DNA from: Nitrospirota bacterium | Lineage (GTDB): Bacteria > Nitrospirota > Nitrospiria > Nitrospirales > Nitrospiraceae | Direction: 5' to 3' | Assembly: GCA_030682135.1 (NCBI GenBank) | Contig: JAUXQT010000019.1 | Span: forward strand, 1 to 61,167 | DNA length: 61,167 nt | Shown here: positions 51,187 to 60,900 of the stretch, piece by piece | Layout: every line of letters starts with the position of its first letter | Numbering within the stretch: position 1 is the stretch's first letter | Program-made: the position numbers and the translations under genes | The notes under the pieces: model-generated | What the model was told of the DNA's origin: nothing | Database searches by the model: none | The model's input: only the letters and a program-made list of their open reading frames with translations

Positions 51187-51615
51187 ATGGGAGAGATGAT
51201 GCCCCGAATGCCACGAACCACTCCGCAGAGCACACCCAAGAAACAACTTCTCCTGGCCGCGAGTCCGTCGTCCGAGTCGACAAAGTCTGATCGTCGACAA
51301 CCTCGAACAGTCCGACTCACCGTCAGCCTCCCTGGCGATCTCGTCGATCGGCTCCGCGATGCGGTCTATTGGAGTCCGAATCTGAAGCTCGCGTGGCTGA
51401 TCGCTGAGTCCCTGCGAGCCTCTCTCGCCGACCTGGAAACATCGCGACAGGGTCCATTTCCTAAACGGATGATGGCGCTCCGCGCCGGGCGGCCCAGATT
51501 AGTCGGTCAGTCGATGAACCTGCATCCTCGTGCCACAATCCCAGGCAGTGGAACCGCTCATCCGGCTGAGGCACGAGCACAAACCAGGATGACGGCACAA
51601 TCGTCCATGGAGTGA
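51187..51615 (+). CDS. Ribbon-helix-helix (CopG/ParD-like) DNA-binding protein
   Basis: About 142 residues (ATG 51187; further in-frame ATGs at 51196, 51199 and 51208 are possible). The core TVRLTVSLPGDLVDRLRDAV (about residues 40-60) is the strand and first helix of a ribbon-helix-helix, followed by LAWLIAESLRASLADLE as the second helix. The following PFPKRMMALRAGRP segment is basic. Such proteins bind short palindromes, often their own promoter. Several palindromes occur in the region upstream. No toxin gene follows. Confidence 0.7.
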   Translation: MGEMMPRMPRTTPQSTPKKQLLLAASPSSESTKSDRRQPRTVRLTVSLPGDLVDRLRDAVYWSPNLKLAWLIAESLRASLADLETSRQGPFPKRMMALRAGRPRLVGQSMNLHPRATIPGSGTAHPAEARAQTRMTAQSSME

Positions 51616-51663
51616 TGCCTCCAGGATTAGATATTTTATTTGTTGAACAAGACACCATCTTCA

Positions 51664-52128
51664 ATGGCAATTGAACTTTCATCACAAATCGTCCCGACGC
51701 TACGACCTCGGGAAACCAGGCAGATGAATTCGCAGACGAACCTGCAGGCTGTTCTCATCGTCGATGACGACCTGGACATTCTGACCGCATTGCATGACCT
51801 GCTCGAACATGAAGGGTTTGTGGTAACAGCGGTCTCGACCTGCCGCGATGCACTGACGCAGGTGAGGACGGTCGAATTTTCCGCAGTGTTACTCGATATT
51901 GGATTGCCCGATGGAGATGGACTAGCCGTCCTTGAGACCATCCAAGCCATCGCACCATCTCTCCCCGTGATCGTACTTACGGCCTTCACAGCGCTGGACT
52001 ACCGTGCAAAGTCTTTATCGAGAGGCGCATTCTCCTACCTCACCAAGCCCTACAACCTCGATGAGATACGTGCCGTCGTACGCCAAGCCGCACGAATCAG
52101 CCATCCACCGGCACCCTCCGACAACTAG
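51664..52128 (+). CDS. Single-domain response regulator (receiver only)
   Basis: 154 residues if started at ATG 51664; ATG 51724 (MNSQTNLQAVLIVDDD) gives a compact 134-residue receiver and may be the true start. All receiver residues are present: acidic cluster VDDDLD, Asp in VLLDIGLPDGDG, Thr in IVLTAF and Lys in YLTKPYN. There is no DNA-binding domain. It probably relays phosphate between kinases or controls a partner protein. It follows the ribbon-helix-helix gene by about 50-100 bp. Confidence 0.85.
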   Translation: MAIELSSQIVPTLRPRETRQMNSQTNLQAVLIVDDDLDILTALHDLLEHEGFVVTAVSTCRDALTQVRTVEFSAVLLDIGLPDGDGLAVLETIQAIAPSLPVIVLTAFTALDYRAKSLSRGAFSYLTKPYNLDEIRAVVRQAARISHPPAPSDN

Positions 52129-52242
52129 CAAAGTCCCGAATCATGGTAGGGCAACTGGGTGCCCCTGTTGCTCGCAATACCCGCACGATCGGGCTATGCC
52201 AGGTCGACCACACAGAAAAAATGCACCTGAATGACGTTCTCG

Positions 52243-52367
52243 CAGGATGCTCAAACAGGCCATCAAGCAAGGCCGCAGACGACGAAAACACGGAGGCATA
52301 GCCTCAGCGCGACGTTAAGACTGTTTTCGAAGTAAGAACGACGCTGGCGTAATTTCCCAGCGTCCGG
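52243..52367 (-). repeat. Stop-codon-adjacent dispersed element, copy D
   Basis: 125 bp, read on the minus strand from the base after the TAG stop of the oxygenase gene (CCGGACGCTGGG...) to GAGCATCCTG. The near end is mutated relative to the other copies, but CCAGCGTCGTTCT and CTGCGGCCTTGCT are kept. Confidence 0.75.
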
Positions 52368-53135
52368 CTAGGAGGAAGGCCGTTTGGAAGAGGCAAAAGC
52401 CCGCTTGAAGACCGTGCGGAGGCCGAAGTAGGCAAAGGAATCCTTGAGGTTGGAATAGAGCCGCTTGATCGTTCCCATGTCCGGGTCCGTGACGTATTCC
52501 ATCGTGAGGGCAATCCGCTCTTCCCCCTCGCCAAGTGGCGTCACCGCATGCCAGAGCTTATCCCCGTTGAAAATCACGAGATCGCCCGGTTGCGTAATCA
52601 ACTCCAGATGCTTGGGTGATTTGACCGGATCGTCCTTAAAGAGCTCACAGACCAGCTTGCATTGCGTCGATCGATCGACGAGTCCCATCAAAATGGTATA
52701 GCGGGCCCCTTTGTAATAGGACGTGTCGTAATGAAACCCGATGTGGTCCCCCGGCTCGGTGTAATAATACAGCGCACAAGAATGGGGATCATTCTCAGGG
52801 CACAGACTGAGCTTGGCCTTGACCAGGCGGCTCAACAGCCCGATGAAGGCCTCGGATCGATAGAGATCGAGAAAGCGCGGGGCCTTCTCCATCACCGTAT
52901 AGTAGCTCACGCTCCCGCCTTTTTTATGGCCTGGAATATAGTTGCGATTCAGCTCGCCCTTCACGCCTTGCGCCTGAGGAACGAGATGTTCCTCCACCAC
53001 CGACCGGGAGAGAAATTGCGGAATAAACAGGAACTCGTTCTGGTCCCAATACTCACGGGAGAGCCGATCGAAATCCAGCCGCTTGACTGCCTCATTGACC
53101 GCTTCAACTAACGAACTGCTCATCGTCTGGCTCAT
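52368..53135 (-). CDS. 2-oxoglutarate/Fe(II)-dependent oxygenase
   Basis: 255 residues with the double-stranded beta-helix signature: iron ligands His and Asp in HIGFHYDTSYYKG and the distal His in DKLWHAVTPLGEG, with the 2-oxoglutarate Arg in EERIALTMEY. The N-terminus (EYWDQNEFLFIPQFLSRSV) is typical of small-molecule or peptide hydroxylases. It lies 58 bp downstream of lolA on the same strand. The substrate is unknown. Its stop abuts dispersed element D. Confidence 0.88.
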   Translation of the reverse strand: MSQTMSSSLVEAVNEAVKRLDFDRLSREYWDQNEFLFIPQFLSRSVVEEHLVPQAQGVKGELNRNYIPGHKKGGSVSYYTVMEKAPRFLDLYRSEAFIGLLSRLVKAKLSLCPENDPHSCALYYYTEPGDHIGFHYDTSYYKGARYTILMGLVDRSTQCKLVCELFKDDPVKSPKHLELITQPGDLVIFNGDKLWHAVTPLGEGEERIALTMEYVTDPDMGTIKRLYSNLKDSFAYFGLRTVFKRAFASSKRPSS

Positions 53136-53192
53136 ACATGTACCTATTGTTCAACAGTCCACTACGCGTGCTCGAACCGGTACCAGCCACAT

Positions 53193-53918
53193 TCACTGCG
53201 GGGCGCTGAATACCGGAGCCTTGACCACTTCCACATCGGCCGGCAACTTCAGATCGAAGACGGCATCGCCTAGACCGATATTGGATTGGAGCGACGAAAA
53301 CTCAAACCGTGCGATATTTCCGCTCATTTCATGAAGTGTCACTGTCCGGATAAAATAGGTCTTGGGAAACACTTCGAGCACAATCCGCTGTAACGATCGT
53401 CCCGCCTCGCCCTCCTGGGATTTCGGCAGGAGGGTCAACAGTCTGATTCCACCCACACCTCGTCCTTTCCCCGGCGTCGGCTCAATCTCGTACGACTCAT
53501 CGAGCTTCGCGGCTCCAAGCAAGAGCTCCAAGGGCGCCTTGGACGCAGCCATCTGCGTCAATTTCCCCACCAGGACTTGCCGATGCTCAGGCACATAGAC
53601 TTTGACATCGTCAGAATTGACGTAAATATCTTCGACCGACGGATCGAGATAGTTCCAGCGTAACCGGCCTGGTTTCTTGATATAGACCTTCCCCGTGGAC
53701 GTGATGGCCCTGTCGAACCCCTCGATCGTCGTCTTCTGCGTAAAGTCAGCTTGGAGGTCTTTCGTTTTCTCATACCGCGACTGAAGCTGCTTGACCACCT
53801 CTCGCACTTCCTTCAATGCCTTTTCGCTATCCTCATCCGCGGCCAAGAGCGGCACGGGACAGAGCGCTCCCAGGCAAACGACGACAACTCCCAACCTCAC
53901 CACGCCATACCATTTCAT
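53193..53918 (-). CDS. lolA: Outer-membrane lipoprotein carrier protein LolA
   Basis: 241 residues. Signal peptide MKWYGVVRLGVVVVCLGALC with cleavage near LLAADE. The mature part begins VVKQLQSRYEKTKDLQADFT and continues KVYIKKPGRLRWNY, the recognisable LolA N-terminal sheet, and later VYVPEHRQVLVGKL. LolA ferries lipoproteins across the periplasm from LolCDE to LolB. The start overlaps the ftsK stop (ATGA), giving an ftsK-lolA operon, an order seen in many bacteria. Confidence 0.93.
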   Translation of the reverse strand: MKWYGVVRLGVVVVCLGALCPVPLLAADEDSEKALKEVREVVKQLQSRYEKTKDLQADFTQKTTIEGFDRAITSTGKVYIKKPGRLRWNYLDPSVEDIYVNSDDVKVYVPEHRQVLVGKLTQMAASKAPLELLLGAAKLDESYEIEPTPGKGRGVGGIRLLTLLPKSQEGEAGRSLQRIVLEVFPKTYFIRTVTLHEMSGNIARFEFSSLQSNIGLGDAVFDLKLPADVEVVKAPVFSAPQ

Positions 53919-56341
53919 GCTTCTTCCTCTGCTCCCACCGGCCCTCGCCGCCCCACAACCTCTCTTCGTCCATCGCGGCCAGCCGCGCCCACAATACCAT
54001 CTGATTCCATTTGCTCGATCATTCGAGCGGCGCGAGGATAGCCCACCCGCAGCCGCCGCTGAATCAGCGACGCCGACGCTTGGCCGGTCGACAGGACCAA
54101 CTCCTTCGCCTGCTCATAGACTTCGTCCAACGCCTCTTCTTCTTTAGCATCTTCCTGTTTCAGCGCGATCTGCAACTCCTGATTGTAGGCCGGCTTCGCT
54201 TGATCCTTTACGAACTCGACCACGCGACGGACATCCTCATCCGATACAAACGACCCGTGCCCCCGCATGAGACGTCCAGTCCCCGATGCCATATAGAGCA
54301 GATCACCACGGCCCAACAGCGCTTCCGCACCATTTGCGTCCAGGATGGTGCGTGAGTCGGTCTTCGACGACACTTGAAAGGCGATGCGAGCCGGGAAGTT
54401 CGCCTTGATCAAACCGGTCAACACATCGACCGACGGACGCTGCGTCGCCAGCACGAGATGGATCCCCGATGCACGGGCCATTTGAGCCAGCCGTGCAATC
54501 TTGTCTTCCACTTCCTTCGGCGCCACCATCATCAAATCCGCCAGCTCATCGATCATCACTACGATATAGGGCAAGGGCTCCGGCGGAGTCTTCGGCGGCA
54601 TGAACGATCCGGGGCTTCCTTCTGGAAGCGCCGTCTCTCCGGCAGAGAGCCGTTCCTCTTCAGACAGAAACTGGATGGGCAATTCAGGCTGGTCCGACTT
54701 CGCCGCCACTTCCGCCTCCAGCACACCCTGCGCCCCTGCGACCTTTCGGTTGTAGGCATCGATGTTTCTTACCGCGGCCTCAGACAGTAGTTTATAACGC
54801 CGCTCCATTTCGGCCACGACCCAGCTGAGCCCACGTGCTGCCGACTTGGGATCGGTAATGACCGGCCGCAACAGATGCGGAATCCCGTCATACGTTTGAA
54901 ATTCGAGCATCTTGGGATCGATCAGAAGCAACTTGACCTCATCGGGCCTGGCTGAAAACAGGATGCTCAAGAGCATCGTATTGAGGCTGACGCTTTTCCC
55001 GGCCCCGGTGGCGCCTGCCACCAGTAAATGCGGCATCGTTTTCAAATCGGCAATCAGGGGAGCGCCGAAAATATCTTTCCCCAACGCCAAACTGAGCTTC
55101 GATTTGGCGCGTGAGAAGGCCTCGCTCGTCATCACTTCCTTCATCGACACCGTCTCGCGGTAGAGGTTCGGCACCTCGATCCCGACCACAGATTTTCCCG
55201 GAACCGGGGCCACGATCCGGAGACTGACCGCCTTCAAGGCCAGGGCCAAATCGTCGGCCAGGTTGACAATCCTTGCGACCTTGGTCCCCGGAGACGGCTC
55301 GAACTCATACATCGTCACAACCGGACCAGGACGAACTTCCGTCACCCTCCCTGCGATGCCAAAACTGATGAGCGCGCGGGTCAGCACATCCGATTGCGCC
55401 TTGATTTCTTCTTCCGTCACACGCCCCAGAGGGCCTGACGGCTCGCTCAAGAGCAAGGCCGGGTCCGGCAAGATATAGTCTCCGGTCTTCGCCTGAATGG
55501 CAAAAGCTGGTTGGTCAGACTCCTCCTCAATCGCTTCTGCCGGTTCGGGAGGCGGGCGGCGCGAGGGCTGAATGACTGGCCAATCCAACTCCGGCTCTGC
55601 GGCCGCGTCCGGGAGCGACTCCTCGATCACTGCACGGATGGATTTGGAAGATTTCTGTTTAGATTTCTTTGGCGACTCAGGAACCGGTTCTTCCACCGGT
55701 CGTTCCGGGATCCAGCCCCGCACCAGCGTGAGCAATCCGTTGCCCCAGCCGGGAAGCTTCTGCGCAATCTCCGAGAGCGAAATAGGTGTCGTGAAAAGGA
55801 CCGAGACCAAGAGGCCGGCCATAATCAGAATGTGCGCACCGGTGCTCGCAAAATAGGCTCGCAGGCTCTCGGCCAACAGTTGCCCGAAGTAGCCCCCCGC
55901 CATGCCCCGATAGATGAGGCCGCTTGAGAGCGTCGGCACTGCCGTGATTTCAAGATGGAGAAAGCCACTGAGAAAGAGGAGTGCCGCCAATGATGCGCCG
56001 GCGTACCGCAGACGGATCGACAGGTCGCTCTGCGTGAAACAGCGGACGCCGATCAGGCCCAGCAGAAGAGGAAAGAGATAGGCCGCGCCGCCGATCAATG
56101 AAAAGAGCGCCGAGGCAAAGAGCGCCCCGACGGATCCAATGAGGTTCTGCGAGGCCGACGAACCGACAGCCGCTGGCCCCCCTGTTGAATTCAGGCCATT
56201 GGGCACGAACGAGACGAGACTGAGCAGCGTGAGCAGGCTCAACGCGATCAGGACGACTCCGATCACTTCTCGCTTAATGTGTGAAGGGGGGGAAGCGGCG
56301 CCGCGGGCCTCGCCCCGCTTGGCCGAAGTGGATGCACCCAT
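53915..56341 (-). CDS. ftsK: DNA translocase FtsK/SpoIIIE
   Basis: 808 residues from ATG 56341. Four or more membrane segments occupy the first 190 residues (VIGVVLIALSLLTLLSLVSF, AAYLFPLLLGLIGV). A Pro/Glu/Lys-rich linker follows, then the motor: Walker A LVAGATGAGKSVSLNTM, VKLLLIDPKMLEFQTYDGIP, Walker B YIVVMIDELADLMMV, HLVLATQRPSVDVLTGLIK. The C-terminal gamma winged helix (LIQRRLRVGYPRAARMIEQM) reads KOPS-like sites. It pumps chromosomes through the closing septum for dif resolution. The start is chosen from a promoter placed immediately upstream; the frame is open to 56485. Confidence 0.96.
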   Translation of the reverse strand: MGASTSAKRGEARGAASPPSHIKREVIGVVLIALSLLTLLSLVSFVPNGLNSTGGPAAVGSSASQNLIGSVGALFASALFSLIGGAAYLFPLLLGLIGVRCFTQSDLSIRLRYAGASLAALLFLSGFLHLEITAVPTLSSGLIYRGMAGGYFGQLLAESLRAYFASTGAHILIMAGLLVSVLFTTPISLSEIAQKLPGWGNGLLTLVRGWIPERPVEEPVPESPKKSKQKSSKSIRAVIEESLPDAAAEPELDWPVIQPSRRPPPEPAEAIEEESDQPAFAIQAKTGDYILPDPALLLSEPSGPLGRVTEEEIKAQSDVLTRALISFGIAGRVTEVRPGPVVTMYEFEPSPGTKVARIVNLADDLALALKAVSLRIVAPVPGKSVVGIEVPNLYRETVSMKEVMTSEAFSRAKSKLSLALGKDIFGAPLIADLKTMPHLLVAGATGAGKSVSLNTMLLSILFSARPDEVKLLLIDPKMLEFQTYDGIPHLLRPVITDPKSAARGLSWVVAEMERRYKLLSEAAVRNIDAYNRKVAGAQGVLEAEVAAKSDQPELPIQFLSEEERLSAGETALPEGSPGSFMPPKTPPEPLPYIVVMIDELADLMMVAPKEVEDKIARLAQMARASGIHLVLATQRPSVDVLTGLIKANFPARIAFQVSSKTDSRTILDANGAEALLGRGDLLYMASGTGRLMRGHGSFVSDEDVRRVVEFVKDQAKPAYNQELQIALKQEDAKEEEALDEVYEQAKELVLSTGQASASLIQRRLRVGYPRAARMIEQMESDGIVGAAGRDGRREVVGRRGPVGAEEEA

Positions 56342-56348
56342 AGCGCGG

Positions 56349-56377
56349 ATGCTAGCACAGGGAATGGGTCTTTTCAA
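56349..56377 (-). promoter_or_regulatory. Promoter of ftsK
   Basis: Minus strand TTGAAA (56377-56372), exactly 17 bp, then TAGCAT (56354-56349), then seven bases to the ATG at 56341. This predicts a leaderless transcript. Confidence 0.6.
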
Positions 56378-56561
56378 ACCGACTACAACGCTGGCCACTA
56401 AGAAACCGCCACCTTGACCGATGACCTCAGAACTCAACCTTCCCTCTCGTCCCTGTCTACGTGAAAGGGTCATGATGCTCACCACTCTATGAACATGAAA
56501 CCGAGAAGAGCCTCTTCGTAGTGAAGCATAGAGAGCTACATCCTAGGGGTATGCCAAACAC

Positions 56562-56593
56562 AAAAGGCAGGGAGCTCTTTCGAACTCCCTGCC
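56562..56593 (-). terminator. Rho-independent terminator of nxrB
   Basis: On the minus strand GGCAGGGAGTTC-GAAA-GAGCTCCCTGCC forms a 12-bp stem (one G-U pair) closed by a GAAA tetraloop, followed by TTTTGTGTTT. It lies 29 nt after the nxrB stop and faces away from ftsK. Confidence 0.9.
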
Positions 56594-56622
56594 CCTTGCT
56601 GACACGAGACCCTAGCTGAAAC

Positions 56623-57912
56623 TTACAACCAGGTTACGCGCTCGGCCGGCCGAATGTAGATCGGCTCTTCGACCTGAATACGCGCCACTTCCTTGCCCGA
56701 CTTGTTGAAACCCAACACGGTATCGTTGTACATCTCGAAACGCTTCCCGTGGATCTGGGTCTCAAACACTTTCGGACCAGGAATGACATCGTACCGGAAG
56801 ATGATCTGCTGGCTGGCTCTCCACAACTGGAGAACCGCCAACAGCTCACGGCTAGGCACGAGATACTTCTCGATGGCGTTGTCGACGCCCGGGCCAAACA
56901 TCTGACGGGCATAGCCACGAGGGCTGTGCCGCGGGGGGATGTAGTAGCCGTTGGGCTCGGTGCCCCACTGTGGGTACAGTGGAAGCGCCACCTGCTCCAC
57001 TCGAATCGCATAGTAGAGCGGGTGCCACCGGTCTTCCGCCCACAGGCCATCTTCGCCGATGCGCATCAGGCTCTGCATCCGGATCTTGCCGACGCAGGCG
57101 GCCATACAACGCGTTTCCATCGGCTCGCCGCCCGTCAACGGGTCCTTACCTTCGATGCGCGGATAACACGCGATGCACTTTTCAGACACGCGTGTGGTTC
57201 CACGATACATCGGCTTCTTAAATGGGCACTGCTCCACGCACTTCTTGTACCCGCGGCACCGGTTCTGGTCGATCAACACGATCCCGTCTTCGGGTCTCTT
57301 GTAGATCGCCTTCCGCGGGCAGGCTGCCAAGCAGCCAGGATACGTGCAGTGGTTGCAAATCCGCTGGAGATAGAAAAAGAACGTTTCATGCTCCGGCAGA
57401 CTGCTGCCCGTCATCTTCCACGGTTCGTCCCGTGAGAACCCGGTCTTGTCGATGCCTTCCACGAGGGCTCGCATCGAGGTCGCCGTGTCTTCATAGATGT
57501 TCACGAACCGCCATTCTTGGTCCGTCGGAATGTACCCGATCGCCGCTTGGCCCACTTTGGCGCCCGCGTCGAAAATGGTCATGCCTTCGAACACGCCGTA
57601 CGGCGCATGGTGCTTGCGTCCGACTCGGACGTTCCACACCTGGCCGCCCGGATTCACCTGCTCAATAAGCTGGGTGATCTTCACATCGTAGAACTGTGGG
57701 TACCCGCCGTACGGCTTGGTTTCCACGTTGTTCCACCACATGTATTCCTGCCCCTTCGAAAAGAGCCAGGTGGACTTGTCTGCCATCGAACAGGTCTGAC
57801 AGGCCAAGCACCGGTTAATGTTGAACACAAAGGCAAACTGCCACTTTGGATGCCGTTCCTCGTAGGGATACAGCATCTTCCGTCCCAGTTGCCAGTTATA
57901 CACTTCAGGCAT
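56623..57912 (-). CDS. nxrB: Nitrite oxidoreductase beta subunit
   Basis: 429 residues starting MPEVYNWQLGRKMLYPYEE behind AAGGAGG. This is the iron-sulfur electron-transfer subunit of nitrite oxidoreductase, which passes electrons from the molybdenum site of NxrA. Cysteine clusters visible: CLACQTCSMADKSTW, CNHCTYPGCLAACPRKAIY, CRGYKKCVEQCPFKKP and KCIACYPRIEG, enough for three [4Fe-4S] and one [3Fe-4S] cluster as in this family. No signal peptide is seen; export would be with NxrA. It sits 86 bp downstream of nxrA and is closed by a strong terminator. A TTG six bases upstream is rejected as start. Confidence 0.97.
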   Translation of the reverse strand: MPEVYNWQLGRKMLYPYEERHPKWQFAFVFNINRCLACQTCSMADKSTWLFSKGQEYMWWNNVETKPYGGYPQFYDVKITQLIEQVNPGGQVWNVRVGRKHHAPYGVFEGMTIFDAGAKVGQAAIGYIPTDQEWRFVNIYEDTATSMRALVEGIDKTGFSRDEPWKMTGSSLPEHETFFFYLQRICNHCTYPGCLAACPRKAIYKRPEDGIVLIDQNRCRGYKKCVEQCPFKKPMYRGTTRVSEKCIACYPRIEGKDPLTGGEPMETRCMAACVGKIRMQSLMRIGEDGLWAEDRWHPLYYAIRVEQVALPLYPQWGTEPNGYYIPPRHSPRGYARQMFGPGVDNAIEKYLVPSRELLAVLQLWRASQQIIFRYDVIPGPKVFETQIHGKRFEMYNDTVLGFNKSGKEVARIQVEEPIYIRPAERVTWL

Positions 57913-57997
57913 TGTCAATCCTCCTTGTAGTCATGATCAGTTAATTCGTGAATCTCATTAGCGTTCCATCCTCGTCACGGTGCAAGCTGTGCGACCC

Positions 57998-60900
57998 TTA
58001 CACCTTGATCTTGATGTGTTCGCCCTTGAGCCACTTGATCATGAACTCGTTCTCCTGGCCCGGCGTGAATCCGGTCCGGACCGGTTCCCATGGACCACGA
58101 GCCCCGATGCCGCCGTCTTCCGCCTTGGTGATGCGGATGAGACATTCCTTCGGCACCGTGTTGATCGCATGGTGGTCGACCTGGTAGCCCCACTTGAACT
58201 TCCAAGCGATGGCATGTTTACCCGGCAGCGAGTCCGTCTGGTGCATCGGCATCAACCAGTTTCTGGTAAAGGACTGTTGAGCCCCATACCGGAAGTTGGA
58301 CTGATACCCGGTGTCCACCGCGATGGCGCGTCCGTCAGGGCGCGTCTCGTGGCCTTTGACCGACTTCGGCGTGGCCACGTACGGGGCGTGCTTCGACATC
58401 GTCACGTGGTACGGATAGGCCGGGTTGTACTTCGCGCGGATCATGAGGCGCGCCACCTTATAGTACGGATCCGACGGCTTCCAGCCACGATAGGGCCGGT
58501 CCACCGGGTTCCCGTCGACGTAGACGTAGTCACCGTCGTTGATGCCGCGATCTTTCGCCGCCTGCGGGTTGATGTGCAACTGGTGTTCGCCGACCCCAGG
58601 CGTCCGCTTGTCCATGCGGTACGGATCGCCGAAGTTCGACTCATAAATCTGGACCCAGTCGTTCACCGACCATTGGCTGTGCACCCGATGCCGGGTCTTC
58701 GGCGTGACGCAGTAGAACTGGTACCCCTTCTCCCACAACGGGTTGCTGTGCCGCTTGATTTCCTGCCACGGCAACTTGATGTTCCGCACCGTCTTGTCGT
58801 CATGGTGCTGCGCCGTGATCGGAATCCCGTAGTCGTCCGGACGGACGTACGGGTTGCTCGTCATGATGGCGTTCGGCAGATACGGCGTCGCTTCCGTGCC
58901 CTCACGGTGCGAGATGAAGTTTTCGCCGTATTCGATCGCCTCGGGCTCAGTCCGGTAATTTTCATACCGGCCAGTCCGCGTCCACATAGGCTTCGACTCG
59001 TTCGTCTCTTCCCAGAATGGCGTACGCGGATAGGTCCGAACCATGACCATCCAGCCCTTCTCCGACTTCAGCATGACGTCCGCGCTGTAGCCATAGAACG
59101 TGCTGGAGGCATCGAGCATGCGCTGCGCATAGACGTCCACGCGATTCTCGTAGACGAACTTGAAGTAATCGCGCATACGCTTGTCACCGGTCATGTCCGA
59201 CAACTTGGCCGCCACACCGGCAAAGGTATCGAGGTCGTTCCGCGTGTCGTACAAGGGCCGGATGCCGCCCTTCCAGATCTGCACCCACGGATTGGATACC
59301 GTGACGGTCATTTCTGGATAGGTGAACTCCATCCACGAGTTCGCCGCGAAGGCGATATCGTTGTGATTCACGTCCGAGGTCATCTCGATGTCCTGTGTGA
59401 TCAGGGTCTCGATGTTCGGATCGACGTTGCGCACCATGTCATAATGGTGTTTGGCGTTGTTGAGCACATTCACGTTGACCACCCACCGGAACTTGCTCGG
59501 GGTCGGCATGTGCGTCTTACCCGTGAACACCTTGCGCCCGTACTTCGGGGTGCTGACGATCAGGGCGGTGTCGCCGTGGTTCCAGTACCCGACTTCCTCG
59601 CCGTAGTAATACGACTTGGTCTTGATTTCCTTGCCGTGCGCGTTGGGATCCAACGTGATGTTGAAGGGATCCTCACCCGTATGCACGGCCAGACCCGCGC
59701 CGGACCAGGGGGTCGACGTCCAGGTACCCGCCTTGTAGTTCCCGGCCCAGGTATGTTGCCCCGTGCCGAACTTTCCGACGTTGCCGGTGACGATGAGCAC
59801 CATCGCGGCACCGCGGGAGTTGATCGTCATGTGGAAGTAGTGGTTCGTCCCCTCGCCGTTATGAATCGCGGCAGGCTTGATCGACCCTGAATCCCGTGCC
59901 CACCGGACTAGAAGATCCTTCGGTGTCCGGCAAATCTGATGACAGGTATCCAGGTCGTAGTCTTGGAAGTGCACCAAATACATTTGCCAGACCGGCATGG
60001 CGTCGACTTCTCGTCCATTGAGTAGCTTCACGCGATAGGTGCCGGTGAGGGCGGCGTCGATGCCACTGTTCTGATAATGCCACCCGACTTGTTCCCGGTG
60101 AAGGGGGACCGCCTGCTTCTTGTTGAGATCCCACACCATCATCCCGCCAAGCCGCTCGACCTGCGCGGGCTTCAGGGACTGCACCCGGCCTGAATAGCTC
60201 TTAGAGAAGTCCGGGAACTTGTAGTCCGTCACCACGTCACGCGGATCCAGAAACTGCAAGGTATCGGTGCGGACCAGGATTGGTGAATCGGTATAGCCCT
60301 TCAGAAAATCTGTGTCGTGCATATTCTCATCGACGATGATCTTCATGGCCCCCAAGAAGATCGCCCCGTCCGACGCGGGCCTGAGCGGCATCCAATAGTC
60401 GGCACGATAGGCCGTAGGATTATATTCAGGCGTGATGACCACGATCCGGGCCCCCCGTTCGATACATTCGAGCTTCCAGTGGGCTTCCGGCATCTTGTTC
60501 TCGACGAAGTTCTTGCCCCAACTGGTGTTTAGTTTGGAGAAACGCATGTCGGAGAGGTCGATATCGGACGCCTGCGCGCCGCACCACCAAGGGTCTGATG
60601 GGTTCTGGTCGCCATGCCAGGTATAGTTCGACCAATAACGACCACCCTGTGCCTGTTCCGGACTGACCTTCCGGATCCAGGTGTCCAGCAGCGCGTTGAC
60701 CCCCCCGTTCATCCGGGTGTTGCCCATCTTGCCAATGATGCCGAGGACCGGCATACCGGCGCGATGCTTGAACGTACGGGTGCCCGCCCCTTTCATCATC
60801 TCGATCATTTCAGGCGCATAGCCCTGTTCCCGGAGCCGACGGGCACCGGCTTCGCCACTGTACCGCGTGGCAATGATGATCATGGCCTTGGCGGCATAGG

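Noticed and set aside
50813-51199. Small ORFs on both strands in the hairpin-rich gap
   Set aside because: They have no ribosome-binding site, no recognisable motif and overlap the dyads; treated as non-coding.
57980-59890. 636-codon open frame antisense to nxrA
   Set aside because: It is an Arg/Val/His-rich shadow of the nxrA codon pattern with no domain, signal or ribosome-binding site.
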